From Calendula officinalis (taxonomy: Eukaryota; Streptophyta; Magnoliopsida; Asterales; Asteraceae), in contig OY970830.1 of the NCBI GenBank assembly GCA_963853835.1, forward strand, positions 55,482,515 through 55,546,514: 64,000 nt of DNA, read 5' to 3'. The notes under the pieces are model-generated. The model saw only the letters and a list, made by a program, of their open reading frames with translations, had not been told where the DNA came from and made no database searches. This document shows positions 24,991 to 34,075 of this stretch, piece by piece. The stretch's first letter is position 1. The number at the start of each line of letters is the position of its first letter. The translations under genes were made by a program, and so were the position numbers.

Positions 24991-25084
24991 AATGTTTCTC
25001 GGAATAATTTAAAGTGTTTTCCTTACGAAATTAGTCTATACGTGTGACCGACTTTAAATTATGTTTACTTTAAGGCATGCATAT

Positions 25085-28000
25085 TGGGTAAGTTGATTGT
25101 CTAGTTGATTGTGGTACCTAGATACACTTTCATAAAACATAAGGAATACTTTATCAACATTACGCCTAAAAGTAACTTCATTGACAACCATTTCGGGCCC
25201 GTCGACCCTTGGCTATGGTGAAGCCCAATTAATGTTGTCAAATGGTATTATTATAACCATAAATGAAACCTTATATTGTCCAAGTTCCCGTCGTAACTTG
25301 TTGAGTTTTAAGGATATTCGAGAAAACATATTTTCATCTCGAAAATGCTCGAGAAAATGGTACTGATTACCTTTATATTACCTCTGATCAAATACTACCA
25401 AAAGTGTATATTGGAGAAGATGAGATGTTTGTCAAGTGGTTTGTATCATACCACGATAAAACATATTGAAAACACTATAATCATTTTTCGAGCCTCCGTT
25501 GATGATGGAACTTATATGTTATGGCATGACCGGCTGGGATACCCGGGTCAATATACAATGCTTTGAACTATGAATGCATAGAGTGCATCAGGATATAATT
25601 TCGTGATTAATCCGAAAAGCCTATGCCACACATGCTTGATTGTAAAGACACATCTCAAACCACTTTATGTATAATCTACAAAAATGATATCTCGTTTTCT
25701 TGAGAGAATTCATGGGGATATTTGTTGACTTAACCAACCAACATGCGGACCATTTAAAAATTTCATGATATTGGTTGATGAATCAACAAGATGGTCATAC
25801 GTAACTTTGTTGTCCACAATGAATGCAACATTTCCTAAACTCCTAGCCTATATCATTAAGTTGAGGGCTAATCATCCGAATTATCCAATAAAGTCAATTA
25901 GACTTGATAATGTCGGTGAGTTTACATTAAAAATGTTCGATGATTATTGCATAACATTGGGCCTTGATATTGAACACCTTGTTTTGTACGTTCATTCTCA
26001 AATTAATCTTGCGGAAGCGTTTATAAAACGAATACAAATAATTGCAAGAACTTTGGTTATGCGCACCAAAATGCCCCATTTTTATATATGGTTATGCGAT
26101 ATTGCACACTGATGCATTGGTCCGTCTGAGGCCCATAGGCAGCCAATAACTTCATGCGTACCAGCTGGTAACTGGATATGAGCCCGGCGTCTCATTTTAC
26201 GCGTGTTTGGGTGTTTGGTCAATGTTCCAATTGAACTTCTAAAGCGTTCGAAATTTGGACCTCAGAAACGACAGGGAATATATGTTGATTATTAATCCCC
26301 ATTTATCATACTCTATTTAGAGCCCTTGACAAGCGATCTCTTTAACGCTATACATGCGAATTGTGACATTGATGAGACAATCTTCCTGTCGTTAGGGGGA
26401 GATTTGCACGTTAACGTTGATAAGGAACGACGTGAAAGAACGTGGATGTGCACAAACTTCTAAGTCTATAAAATGTTGCTAATCAGCTACCAGACGCATT
26501 TAATGACTTAGCAAATGTCACGAGATCAAATATACCTGCTGCAAATGTGCCTGCAAGGAAAGACGTCCCTGTGAGACGTCATGTTCCATTTGAACATGTT
26601 GCATCGGTCGAACCCACCGTGCAAAGGACGCTACCATTGGTTGTCCAGTCCGCCGCTCTTCCCAATAAAATAGGAAGACCGGTTCGGTTCCAAGGATGTT
26701 CTGCCTCAAAGGAGGAGAAATTCTGTTGTATACGTTTTGCCACACCAGATCATTAAGGATCACGGGAGTGTATTGGAGAAGCGTGTTCCTGATGAAACAC
26801 CAATTTCTCATCATCCCGATAATCTCAAAGTATATGTCGAGTATGCTAGCTTAGACAGTATTTTGAAGCAAAACGAGACTGTCATCGATGATTTGCTCAT
26901 ATACGCAGTGGCCACAGACATTATGAGCAATGATGACATGGAATCAAATACTATTGTTGAGTACAATGGACTGGTCTTAATGGAAACATACAATCCAGGT
27001 AAAATTGGATTCCTTACCGAAAGGATGCGTGTTTGGACCTGTTGCTCCAACACCACCTAATGTAAAACCAAGTGATTATAAATTGGTATTCGTAAGGAAG
27101 CATAATGAGAATAATGAGATTGTATGATACACAACTCGCCTCGTGGCGCTAGGCTTCTCTCAAACGCCCTGGTGTCGATTGCGAGGAGATGTATTCTCCC
27201 GTAAGGGATGTTATAACGTTCCACAACTTTGTCAGTTTAGTAGTTTCTGAAAAACTGAATATGCAACTTATGGATGTGGTCACAGCCTATCTCTATGGGG
27301 ATCATGACACAGAGATACACATGAAAGTCCCCGATGGACTTAAGTTTCCTGAATCAAGTAGTTCTAGACCACGGAACACGTTCTCGATACGACTGAGACG
27401 ATCATTTTTGGATTAAAATAATCCAGACGTATGTGGTATAACCGTCTAAGTGAGTACTTGATCAGACTGGGATATTTGAAGATTTGAATATGTCCATGCG
27501 TGTTTATAAAGATATCCACTTCAGGATATGTTATTATCGTAGTCTATGTAGATGATTTGAATCTCATGGGATCCTCGAAAGAGTTGTTTGAAACTGCTAA
27601 AATCCTGAAGAAGGAATTCGAGATGAAAGATTTTTGGAAAACACGGCAATGCCTCAGCCTGCAGATCGAGGACCGTAAAGATGGGGTTTTTCCTCCATCA
27701 AGAGAATCACCCTAAAGGTGTTAAGACGCTTTAGTTGCCATGACACAAAACCTCCAATTACTCCCATGGTCATTCATTCTCTAGACATTAAAAGGGACCA
27801 ATTCCATCCAAATGAGGATGATGATGAGATATTGAGCCATGTGTGTTCATCTCTCGGTGCAATAAGCGCAATATTGTACTTGGCCCAATTCACTAGACTG
27901 GATATCTTGTTTGTTGTGATATGCATGACTAGGCATAGCAATGCGCCAACACGCCATCATTGAAATGGTATTAAATACATCTTTCGTTACTTTAAAGGTA

Positions 28001-28560
28001 GTACAGATATGGGCTTATTCTATCCCTACGCGTCATCGAGTGGATCAAGTGTTATTGATACTCGAGATAACGCGACCCTTATCGGATATGTCGATGCAAT
28101 ATACTTATCAGACCTGCATAAGGGATGCTCCCAATCTGGTTATGTCTTTACCATCGGGAATGCGGCGATATCCTATAGGTCTTGTAAATGGACTCTAGTT
28201 GATACTTCGACAAATCACTCCGAACTACTCGCGCTCGTTGAGGCGACTAGAGAGTGTGTATGGATTTGTGATGGAAGAGGCCATATTCGAAGAAAATATG
28301 GTTTGGCTTATGATCCCAATTAACCAGGTGTCATATATGAAGAAAACACAATTGCTATCGATTGAGCGAAACATGGTTATATCAAAGGGGATAACACTAA
28401 ACACATATCGCCGAAATTGTTCTTTATACATGAACAACAAGCATTTCAAAGGATTGAAGTGAAACATACTGGATTAGATAAGAATCATGCACACTTGTTC
28501 ATCAAGTCACTGGCAAAGTATTTTTTCCAAAACATGTCAAAGCTATTTGACATATGAAAG
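25085..28560 (+). pseudogene. copia-2 pol remnant
   Basis: Protease tail (TISGPSTLGYGEAQLMLSNG, RRNLLSFKDIR), GAG-pre-integrase (LWHDRLGYPG), integrase core (GDIC then a stop, LVDESTRWSYV, IRLDNVGEFT, VHSQINLAEAFIKR), RT (MDVVTAYLYG, YVDDLNLMGSS) and RNase H (GYVDAIYLSDLHKG, SYRSCKWTLVDTS) are all recognisable in order. At least seven stops or frame changes separate them, and the linker 26110-27150 is badly decayed. The protein is closest to copia-1 of the same window. Confidence 0.9.
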
Positions 28561-28599
28561 TCTTTGAGTTACCTAAATGACATATATCATGCACCTAGT

Positions 28600-28805
28600 T
28601 GTGTGCGAATAATCATTGCATCCTTATGTATGCCTTGCACCCTGTTGAGTGCATATAATGATTGTATCCTGACGTATGCCTTGCACCCTGTTGAGTGCAT
28701 ATAATGATTGCATCCTGTCGACGTATGCTTTGCACCCCGTTGAGTGAGAATAATAACTGCATCCTGACGTATGATTTGCACCCTATTGAGTGCATGTGAG
28801 GGGGA
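28600..28805 (+). repeat. Tandem repeat upstream of the copia-2 3' LTR
   Basis: Four imperfect units of about 47-50 bp, each containing TGCATCCT, GACGTATG, TTGCACCC and GTTGAGTGCAT. Unit borders fall near 28605, 28660, 28708 and 28757. It is not coding; the frames on its minus strand are by-products of the periodicity. Confidence 0.8.
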
Positions 28806-28832
28806 GCATCCTAATGAATGCTTGTGTACTCA

Positions 28833-29160
28833 TTTTTCCTTTAGTTCAAGGATTTTGTCCCATCGGGTTTACCTTGACAAAGTTTTTTTAATGAGACACC
28901 AACAGTACCCCATTCTCTCTAAGAATTGTTGAATTCAGGTGGAGTACCCAGATGAGTACTTATTAACCATTGTGCACTCTTTTGTCCTTCGTTAGAGTTT
29001 TTGTCCCACTGGGTTTTCTCTAAACAAGGTTTTAATGAGGCACACCTTATATGGTTCCTTCTCTCGCTCAAGACATCCTGATCGTACTCTTTTGTCCTTC
29101 GGTTGGAGTTTTGTCCCAAAGGGTTTTCTCCGACAAGGTTTTTAATGAGGCGAATGTTTG
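28833..29160 (+). repeat. Threefold 3'-UTR motif of copia-2
   Basis: Three spaced copies of a block reading TTTTGTCCTTCG..., GTTTTTGTCCCACTGGGTTT, CAAGGTTTTTAATGAGGC at about 28833-28895, 28978-29042 and 29092-29150. This word set is widely seen before the polypurine tract of plant copia elements; its role is not known to me. Confidence 0.7.
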
Positions 29161-29228
29161 ATGGATTGTCTGAAGATACAAGACGAAGTACATACAGTTC
29201 AACATAAATCTAAACAACCAAGGGGGAG

Positions 29229-29398
29229 TATTGTAACTCATTTAGACTCTTTGCTTGCTCACATTTATTTGTAATTTATGTCATGACTCTTAGTTTGCAA
29301 TCTCTTAGCCTATATAAAGAGGTTGTCTTGTATCATTGTATGAACACACATGTATATGAATGAGAAGGTTGATTGGTTGAGCTAATTGGTTTACAACA
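29229..29398 (+). repeat. 3' LTR of copia-2
   Basis: Follows the polypurine tract AGGGGGAG. Matches the 5' LTR at 167 of 170 positions by eye and is followed by the target duplication CTCCC. Confidence 0.95.
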
Positions 29399-29731
29399 CT
29401 CCCAATATTTTTTTAAAAAAATAAATGTTATTCCTTCGGACCCGGGGCTTTTTTACTAGCACAATTCCAAACAACTTGTTTTACTTCTTCCATCGTACAC
29501 GTTTTTTCAAGATCAAGTCTCTCCTCTTCATTTAGACGAACAAAAGATGGGTTCGGAATGACAGGAATTTCAGCATCTATACAATTAAATTTGTCTTTAA
29601 AATAGTTAAAAAATATATTTTTTACCACTCTCAGTTCACTTTGCCACACCTCATCCTCCATAACACCTTGAACCATTTGATACTTTCGTCTTTGATTCAA
29701 TAACCCATGATAAAATTTTGAATTTTCATCC

Positions 29732-30129
29732 CGCCGACATCCTTACATCTATACAATACATGTATTATATAATCTTAAAAAAAATGTGGATATGAAAATC
29801 ATACATATTTACGGGAATTAATGTCTACACCACACTTTTTGTTTCATCGACCACATAGTACAAATATTTTTGCAGACTATACAAACATATAAAATAATAA
29901 TTATGGTACATAGATTAAAAAATGTGGTGTAAAAATCATCCCTCATAATAATGTTCAAAATTTGGTGATAATTAAAAGATCCATTATACATATAAAGTAT
30001 ATATTCCACATTCAGAAAATCACCCACGTGAAGACTTGATCACGTGAAAGGGAGAACGGGGCAACGCCTCCGGCAAACCTAGTGGCTAGGGCCTAAGTGT
30101 CGGACGATTAACCACGTGATATCACCCAG
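29732..30129. other. Noncoding spacer with weak inverted words
   Basis: No gene seen. ACACCACACTTTTT at 29827 and its near inverse AAAAAATGTGGTGTA at 29918 could be the ends of a small decayed MITE. GATCACGTGA (30039-30048) and CCACGTGATATC (30112-30123) bracket a GC-rich stretch. Confidence 0.35.
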
Positions 30130-30138
30130 TCCATTTAA

Positions 30139-31095
30139 GATTTTTTTTCAAAAATAGGCTCGATCGGAGATGTATTTTCACAAATAGGCTCGATTCTTTT
30201 TTGTTTTCAAAAATAGGCTTTCCGCCGTCCCCGAGGCCGACTTCCAATTAAACCCGGACTCCTCGAGGCCGGCTTCCGCTTGTTTGATGTGACCACCTGT
30301 TTGAACAACTCCCCGAGGCCGGCTTTAGCTTTATGGCCTCCCCGAGGCCGGCTTTAACTTTATTGCATCTGAGTGACAGTAAAAAGCTTACATAGGAGAG
30401 AAACATACGAACCCCAATCCCTGATAACATCCAATACCAAACCCTGATTTTGACCATCTCCCCAATCACCACCTTCTTTTTAATTCTTATTCTTAACTTT
30501 TAATCATTTTTAGGAAGAAACATACGAACCCCAGAAAAAATTTCCCCATAAAAACCCAAACTTTAATCTCTGTTATTAATATATCTGTTCAATTCTCTGT
30601 GAATCGAAATCTTGATTTTGAAGCTTGAAGAACTCAACAATGGTGGATTATCATAGACATATTCAATTAAAAAAAGGTGTAAACAATATGATGATGATTC
30701 ATGTAGATGATGAAAATGGTTGTGTTAGCATTAAAAGATCAAGACCGAAGCTTCTATTTTTCGTCACTTTTTGTTCTCTTCTTTCTTGTTGTTTGCTTCT
30801 TATCCCTTCATTTCTTCCATCACCTTCATCAACTTTCTCTCTCTATGTAAGCTTTTTACTGTCAGATGCCATAAGGCTAAAGCCGGCCTCGGGGAGGCCA
30901 TAAAGCTAAAGCCGGCCTCGGGGAGTTATCCAAACAGGTGGTCACATCAAATAAGTGGAAGCCGGCCTCGGGGAGTCCGGGTTTAATTGGAAGCCGGCCT
31001 CGGGGACGGCGGAAAGCCTATTTTTGAAAACAAAAAAGAATCGAGCCTATTTGTGAAAATACATCTCCGATCGAGCCTATTTTTGAAAAAAAATC
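30139..31095. mobile_element. Pack-MULE with long inverted arms and a captured exon
   Basis: 957 bp, flanked by a 9-bp duplication TCCATTTAA (30130-30138, 31096-31104), the Mutator size. The arms are about 250 bp each (30139-30392 and 30846-31095) and start GATTTTTTTTCAAAAATAGG. Each arm contains three AAAATAGGCTCGA-type words and four copies of AAGCCGGCCTCGGGGA, likely transposase-binding or subterminal repeats. The centre (30393-30845) is host-gene sequence: a 5' leader, an ATG at 30640 and an exon ending at a GTAAGC donor. There is no transposase, so it is non-autonomous. Confidence 0.93.
30640..30846 (+). pseudogene. Captured first exon of a GT61-like glycosyltransferase gene
   Basis: 69 codons from ATG at 30640 to TAT at 30846, followed at once by GTAAGC, a good 5' splice site. 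The protein has a basic stretch, KRSRPKLLFF, then a hydrophobic anchor of about 20 residues (residues 38-59), as in type II Golgi glycosyltransferases. The layout and the R-PKLL-SLLSCC-F-LY pattern resemble my memory of plant GT61 proteins of the MUCI21/XAT group, so the family call is an inference. About 200 bp of leader came along. No catalytic domain was captured. Confidence 0.6.
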
Positions 31096-31189
31096 TCCAT
31101 TTAATGGAATCACACCGTTCATATTTTTTATTTTTCGCAAAAAACAATAAAAGAAATACTTCTTAAACATAACTAATACGGTAATAATA

Positions 31190-31490
31190 CTTCCTCCGAT
31201 TCAAAATAATGATAAATTTTGGTTTCATGATTTTTTAGACAAAATATTACATAGTTAAATTAGATTAATTAAATGGTTAGTAGGGAATAAGTCTTACACT
31301 TTTGAAATAAAGCGAAGTTAATGATGTTTAAAAGTAAAAGTAAGAGTAAATGAGTCATTTCACTTTATTAAAGTAAATAATTAGTGGGTGTGAGTCACAC
31401 TAATTTTGCTAAATAAGGTAATTTAATAAAGTGTCATTTATTTTGATTCACCTTACAAAAAATATATCACTTATTTTGAATGGGAGGAAG
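31190..31490. mobile_element. Stowaway-type MITE (CTTCCTCCGATTC family)
   Basis: 301 bp, inverted ends CTTCCTCCGATTCAAAATAA and its inverse, TA on both sides (31188-31189, 31491-31492). Same family as 32925, 38168, 43155, 58584 and the decayed 17192 copy. Confidence 0.9.
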
Positions 31491-31548
31491 TATATGAATT
31501 TACAAGAGAGATATGTTGGTAATCTATATAATAATACACTTAGAGCAT

Positions 31549-31696
31549 TTTTTTTTTTTTTTTTTGAACAGCAAAAAGAAGGCAACGGTCAAGTTTCGGT
31601 ATTGCCATCACCTGCCCGCAGACCTCTACACTAACATAAAAACTCTTGAATCTAGCAATTTGCTAGATTAAGCAACATTACAATACATATGGTTTC
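31549..31696 (-). mobile_element. 148-bp LINE tail (LINE-E)
   Basis: Only the extreme 3' end of the LINE: a T-run, GAACAGCAAAAAGAAGGCAA, the TTTCGG word and the hairpin AATCTAG/CTAGATT (31649-31669). A perfect 17-bp duplication, TAATACACTTAGAGCAT, flanks it at 31532-31548 and 31697-31713. It hit the left end of the PIF-like MITE. Confidence 0.92.
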
Positions 31697-31736
31697 TAAT
31701 ACACTTAGAGCATCTCCAATAGTTAACCTCCTTATT

Positions 31737-32617
31737 TTTTTTTAACAGCAAAAAAAAAGGCAACGAGACGAGCTTCGGCATTGTCATCACCCGCCCGAAG
31801 ACCTCCAAACAAAACTTTATTAACAACAAGAATCTAGCAAAAAGCTAGATTAAAAGTACATTATAAAGGAATTTTCATCCAATCATCCCAATAAATCTTA
31901 ATCTTGTGATTCCTATGGGATAACCACGAAAAAGAAAACAACCGGATATTATCAAATAGATCCGATTTTTTAAGACTACCACTACTAAACAATAAGGAAT
32001 TCCGGAAACGCCAAATCATCCAACAAGTTGTGAAACCTAAAATACGCATCTTCAAATTCCAGAAGTTCCTAGCCGACAAATCATCACATTTTGAACCCTA
32101 TTGTTCAATTGACTCGCAATTCCAATCGTCTAAATCACACCACTTATAAATCTTCCTCCATACATCTCGAGCCAAAACACATGAAAACATAATATGAGCC
32201 GATGATTCCAATCTATTGTTACAAATAGGACACAAAATTGATTCGATTTCCATCCCTCTCCTAGATAAATTTTGTCTAGTTGGGATACGATCTAAATATA
32301 ACCGCCACATAAATATATTCACTTTTAACGGAATATGTTTACACCAATTAAACACTTGAATTTAACCGGGAAAAAGACGATCATTTATAATTTTCCTAGC
32401 TCCTCCAACCGAAAATTCACAACTATCACCCAAGGACCAACAAACTTTATCTTTGCCTTCGGAAATATGTGTCTCCCGAATAAGATTCATCATGTTATCT
32501 AATTGTTCCTTTTCCACCCCATCCCGCACTCCTCTTCTCCAATTAAAACACCAAACCCCATTTCTCCATCTATCTTTTACTTTACAAAAGGAATTTAATT
32601 CCAATCGAAAAATACAA
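31737..32617 (-). mobile_element. 5'-truncated LINE (LINE-F)
   Basis: 881 bp with a perfect 16-bp duplication, AGTTAACCTCCTTATT, at 31721-31736 and 32618-32633. It holds the 3' terminal hairpins (CTTCGG 31772/CCGAAG 31794; AATCTAGC 31831/GCTAGATT 31844) and the last part of ORF2: zf-RVT with MWRLYLDRIPTRQNLSRRGM and LCPICN...H.MFSC, then WLSHRNHKIK. The frames are broken at about 32095 and 32360. Confidence 0.93.
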
Positions 32618-32924
32618 AGTTAACCTCCTTATTACCTTTTTCACATCACCTTTCCACTATCAAATATCTATTCATAAAAAGTCTTTGCAATGGTTAACTT
32701 TTTTAAAAGCTTTTTATATTAATATTACTAATTTATCTTTATCTATCTCAAATGTTTTATAAATGTCCATCACATATATAATTTAACAATTTTTATAGCA
32801 TTTATAAAACTTGACATTTTTATAAAATTTCTCATACAAAAATATTATAATTGTTGACCTTTATATTGATAAAGTTATCATTTATAGTTATAAAAATAAT
32901 AAAAGATTTACATATAAATATATA

Positions 32925-33237
32925 CTTCCTCCGATTCAAAATAAGTGATACATTTTCCCTTTTGAGGTGATTCAAAATAAGTGATACACTTTAAATAATT
33001 ACCTTATTTTGCAAAAAATAGCGGGACTCATACTCATTAACTATCTATTTCAACAAAGTGAAATGACTCATTTACCCTTACTTTTACTTTTAAACATCAT
33101 TAACTTCACTTTATTCAAAAAGTGTGGGACCCATTTCCCACTAACCATCCAATTAAGCTAATTTAATCATCATTATAATATTTTACCTCAAAAACCATGA
33201 AAGTCAAAGTGTATCACTTATTTTGAATCGGAGGAAG
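32925..33237. mobile_element. Stowaway-type MITE nested in the PIF-like MITE
   Basis: 313 bp with near-perfect CTTCCTCCGATTCAAAATAA inverted ends and TA duplications (32923-32924, 33238-33239). It is the best-preserved copy of its family here. Confidence 0.92.
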
Positions 33238-33349
33238 TATAAGGGTTTAACATGTAAAATTATTAAGTAAAAGGACTAAATGAAACAAGCATTGAAAGAT
33301 GATTAAGTAGTTATGAAGGAATAAGCGGTTGGAGTAACCTCTTAAAAAA

Positions 33350-33871
33350 ATCATGTTTTTTTTAACAGCAATTATATAACTAGAATTTACCAAATCGCTA
33401 AATAATTAGGATTAATTACAAAGGGTTTAAAAGCCACTCAAACCAGGAAATCTTAATATTCTGATTCCTGTGATTAAACAATAGAAACGAAAACAAAATA
33501 ATACGATCTACTATATCATTTTTACGAATACTACGACTATCAAACACTAAAGAGTTCCTCAATCTCCAAATCCACCAACATGTAGTAATTCCAATTACTT
33601 GACGTCTCAAATCTTTTACCATTTAATACTGGCAACGAATCAAAGCCAGACCACCAATCTTCGAATGACATAACATCCGCTATATCTTGGTCACACCACC
33701 ACCGAACCTTACACCACACTTCCCGAGCAAACGGACACAAGAAAAACACATTCACCATTGATTAAATCCTAGAGCCACAGGTCGGGCAGGCAATGAACGG
33801 AAAATTTTCATGCCCCTTCTCGACAGATTCTAATGGTAAAAAAATTATTCCAAAGATTATTTAAATAGTAA
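33350..33871 (-). mobile_element. 5'-truncated LINE (LINE-G)
   Basis: About 520 bp with the duplication TAACCTCTTAAAAAA at 33335-33349 and 33872-33886. The 3' end reads T-run then AACAGCA. Translation gives the last zf-RVT residues (FFLCPFAREVWCKV) and the C-terminal WRLRNSLVFDSR and NHRNQNIKISWFEW. It is frame-shifted near 33620. Confidence 0.88.
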
Positions 33872-33938
33872 TAACCTCTTAAAAAAGCTTCCATTGGAGA
33901 TGCTCTTATACTATTCCATATATCCCAAACTAATATAC

Positions 33939-34075
33939 TCCGTATATTGTAATTTGTATTCAATATACCTTCAAATGCACAGAATCCCGCAACGGTAAAA
34001 TCCGTATATTGTAATTTGATTCAATATACCTTCAAATGCACAGAATCCCGCAACGGTAAAATCCGTATATTGTAA
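33939..34075 (+). repeat. Tandem duplication at the LINE-H 5' junction
   Basis: Two units of 62 and 61 bp plus a 14-bp partial, each starting TCCGTATATTGTAA and ending ATCCCGCAACGGTAAAA. The last 21 bp of each unit are also found inside the LINE at 34115-34135, so LINE sequence was copied into the junction. Confidence 0.85.

Larger units (their letters stand above)
21837..29398 (+). mobile_element. Complete Ty1-copia element with 170-bp LTRs (copia-2)
   Basis: 7,562 bp, flanked by a 5-bp duplication CTCCC (21832-21836 and 29399-29403). The LTRs are 170 bp each and differ at three positions. Downstream of the 5' LTR come a primer site and a long leader; I see no gag. A noncoding repeat occupies 23569-24990, followed by decayed protease, integrase, RT and RNase H, two sets of tandem repeats, a polypurine tract AGGGGGAG (29221-29228) and the 3' LTR. 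It is inserted into LINE-D. Its LTRs say it is young, while its genes are heavily broken. Confidence 0.95.
20200..29731 (-). mobile_element. L1-type LINE split by copia-2 (LINE-D)
   Basis: Two LINE parts flank copia-2: 20200-21836 and 29404-29731. Across the copia target site they rejoin in the same LINE context seen intact in LINE-B near 14385. Content from the 5' side: the linker before RT (MVQGVM, KKAPGP at 29428-29700), RT fingers (VKDYRPIALIGIQYKIIAK, 21466-21849), palm with SHLFYADDVVF (20683-21288), then the RGG/zf-RVT side to 20205. The 3' end is deleted, since no tail or terminal hairpin remains; the 5' end stops at 29731 inside the NSKFYHG block. Stops and frame changes occur near 21310, 21466 and 20720. 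Confidence 0.88.
31708..33905. mobile_element. PIF/Harbinger-like MITE with three internal insertions
   Basis: Ends GAGCATCTCCAAT and ATTGGAGATGCTC, flanked by TTA on both sides (31705-31707, 33906-33908). Without LINE-F, the Stowaway and LINE-G it is about 440-460 bp, like the copy at 63028-63553 with which its interior aligns (TTTATCTATCTCAAATGTTT). Confidence 0.85.

Noticed and set aside
28587..28795. Minus-strand frames with repeated peptide words in the copia-2 tandem array
   Set aside because: They arise from a 47-50-bp tandem repeat on the other strand, not from selection for protein.
28600..28805. Regularly spaced repeats that could suggest a CRISPR array
   Set aside because: The units are adjacent and diverged with no unique spacers or cas genes, inside a plant retrotransposon.
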